Below, piece after piece: positions 13,853-13,902 of a stretch of 13,902 nucleotides of DNA. Numbering within the stretch: the stretch's first letter is position 1; every line of letters begins with the position of its first letter. Origin of the DNA: an uncultured Acetatifactor sp. (GTDB taxonomy: Bacteria > Bacillota > Clostridia > Lachnospirales > Lachnospiraceae); the NCBI GenBank assembly GCA_910587755.1, contig CAJUNZ010000077.1:1-13902 (forward strand). The letters run 5' to 3'. The notes beneath the pieces are model-generated. The model searched no databases. It was not told the origin of the DNA and saw only the letters and a program-made list of their open reading frames with translations. The position numbers and the translations under genes are program-made.

Positions 13853-13902
13853 AGATCGGAAGAGCGTCGTGTAGGGAAAGAGTGTAGATCTCGGTGGTCG
13901 CC
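13853..13902. other. Illumina P5/TruSeq adapter remnant, reverse complement (not genomic)
   Basis: The last 50 bases start with AGATCGGAAGAGCGTCGTGT and end in TCGGTGGTCGCC, the reverse complement of the Illumina universal adapter seen at 1-48. Together they look like a terminal inverted repeat but are a library artefact. Genomic sequence ends at about base 13852. Confidence 0.98.

Noticed and set aside
1..13902. 48-bp terminal inverted repeats, as in a linear element or transposon
   Set aside because: The repeats are the Illumina adapter in both orientations, and the genes they cut (tyrS and a MalF-like permease) are ordinary chromosomal genes.

Overview
The window is an assembled metagenomic or draft-genome contig from a Gram-positive anaerobe, most likely a GC-rich member of the Lachnospiraceae (Clostridia). 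The evidence is strong GGAGG-type ribosome binding sites, a lipoprotein-type extracellular amylase, CUT1-type sugar ABC permeases, and DUF624, YIP1 and DUF5696 proteins of the kind found in Firmicutes. No RNA gene, CRISPR array or mobile element is visible. Both ends are residual Illumina adapter (1-48 and 13853-13902), so real biological sequence is 49-13852, and the genes touching the ends (tyrS and a permease) are cut by the assembly, not by evolution.

Left part (49-3445): on the minus strand, a MoxR-type AAA+ ATPase, a CoxE-like VWA protein and the N-terminal part of tyrosyl-tRNA synthetase (tyrS) run in one direction and may share a transcript. Divergent from them on the plus strand is metF, a methylenetetrahydrofolate reductase. 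The short region between the ATPase and metF holds overlapping promoter-like elements that appear to share one symmetric -10 box.

Middle (3446-6020): a strong hairpin terminator separates metF from a convergent minus-strand gene for a lipid-anchored GH13 alpha-amylase-like enzyme. A small DUF624 (YesL-like) membrane protein lies upstream of it. A good promoter-like sequence overlaps the end of the DUF624 gene, and a long hairpin precedes that gene, so the amylase and DUF624 look separable from the transporter operon.

Right part (6100-13852): a tightly packed minus-strand operon, in transcription order: MalF-like permease (C-terminus only), MalG-like permease, secreted beta-propeller/TPR protein with a C-terminal membrane anchor, YIP1-family membrane protein, large secreted DUF5696 protein, second MalF-like permease, second MalG-like permease. 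Gaps are 1 to 43 nt, with two overlaps. Two permease pairs flank three poorly characterised envelope proteins, and no ATPase or solute-binding protein is in view. This suggests a conserved but undescribed system for capturing, processing or sensing a carbohydrate at the cell surface. It is the most interesting part of the window.
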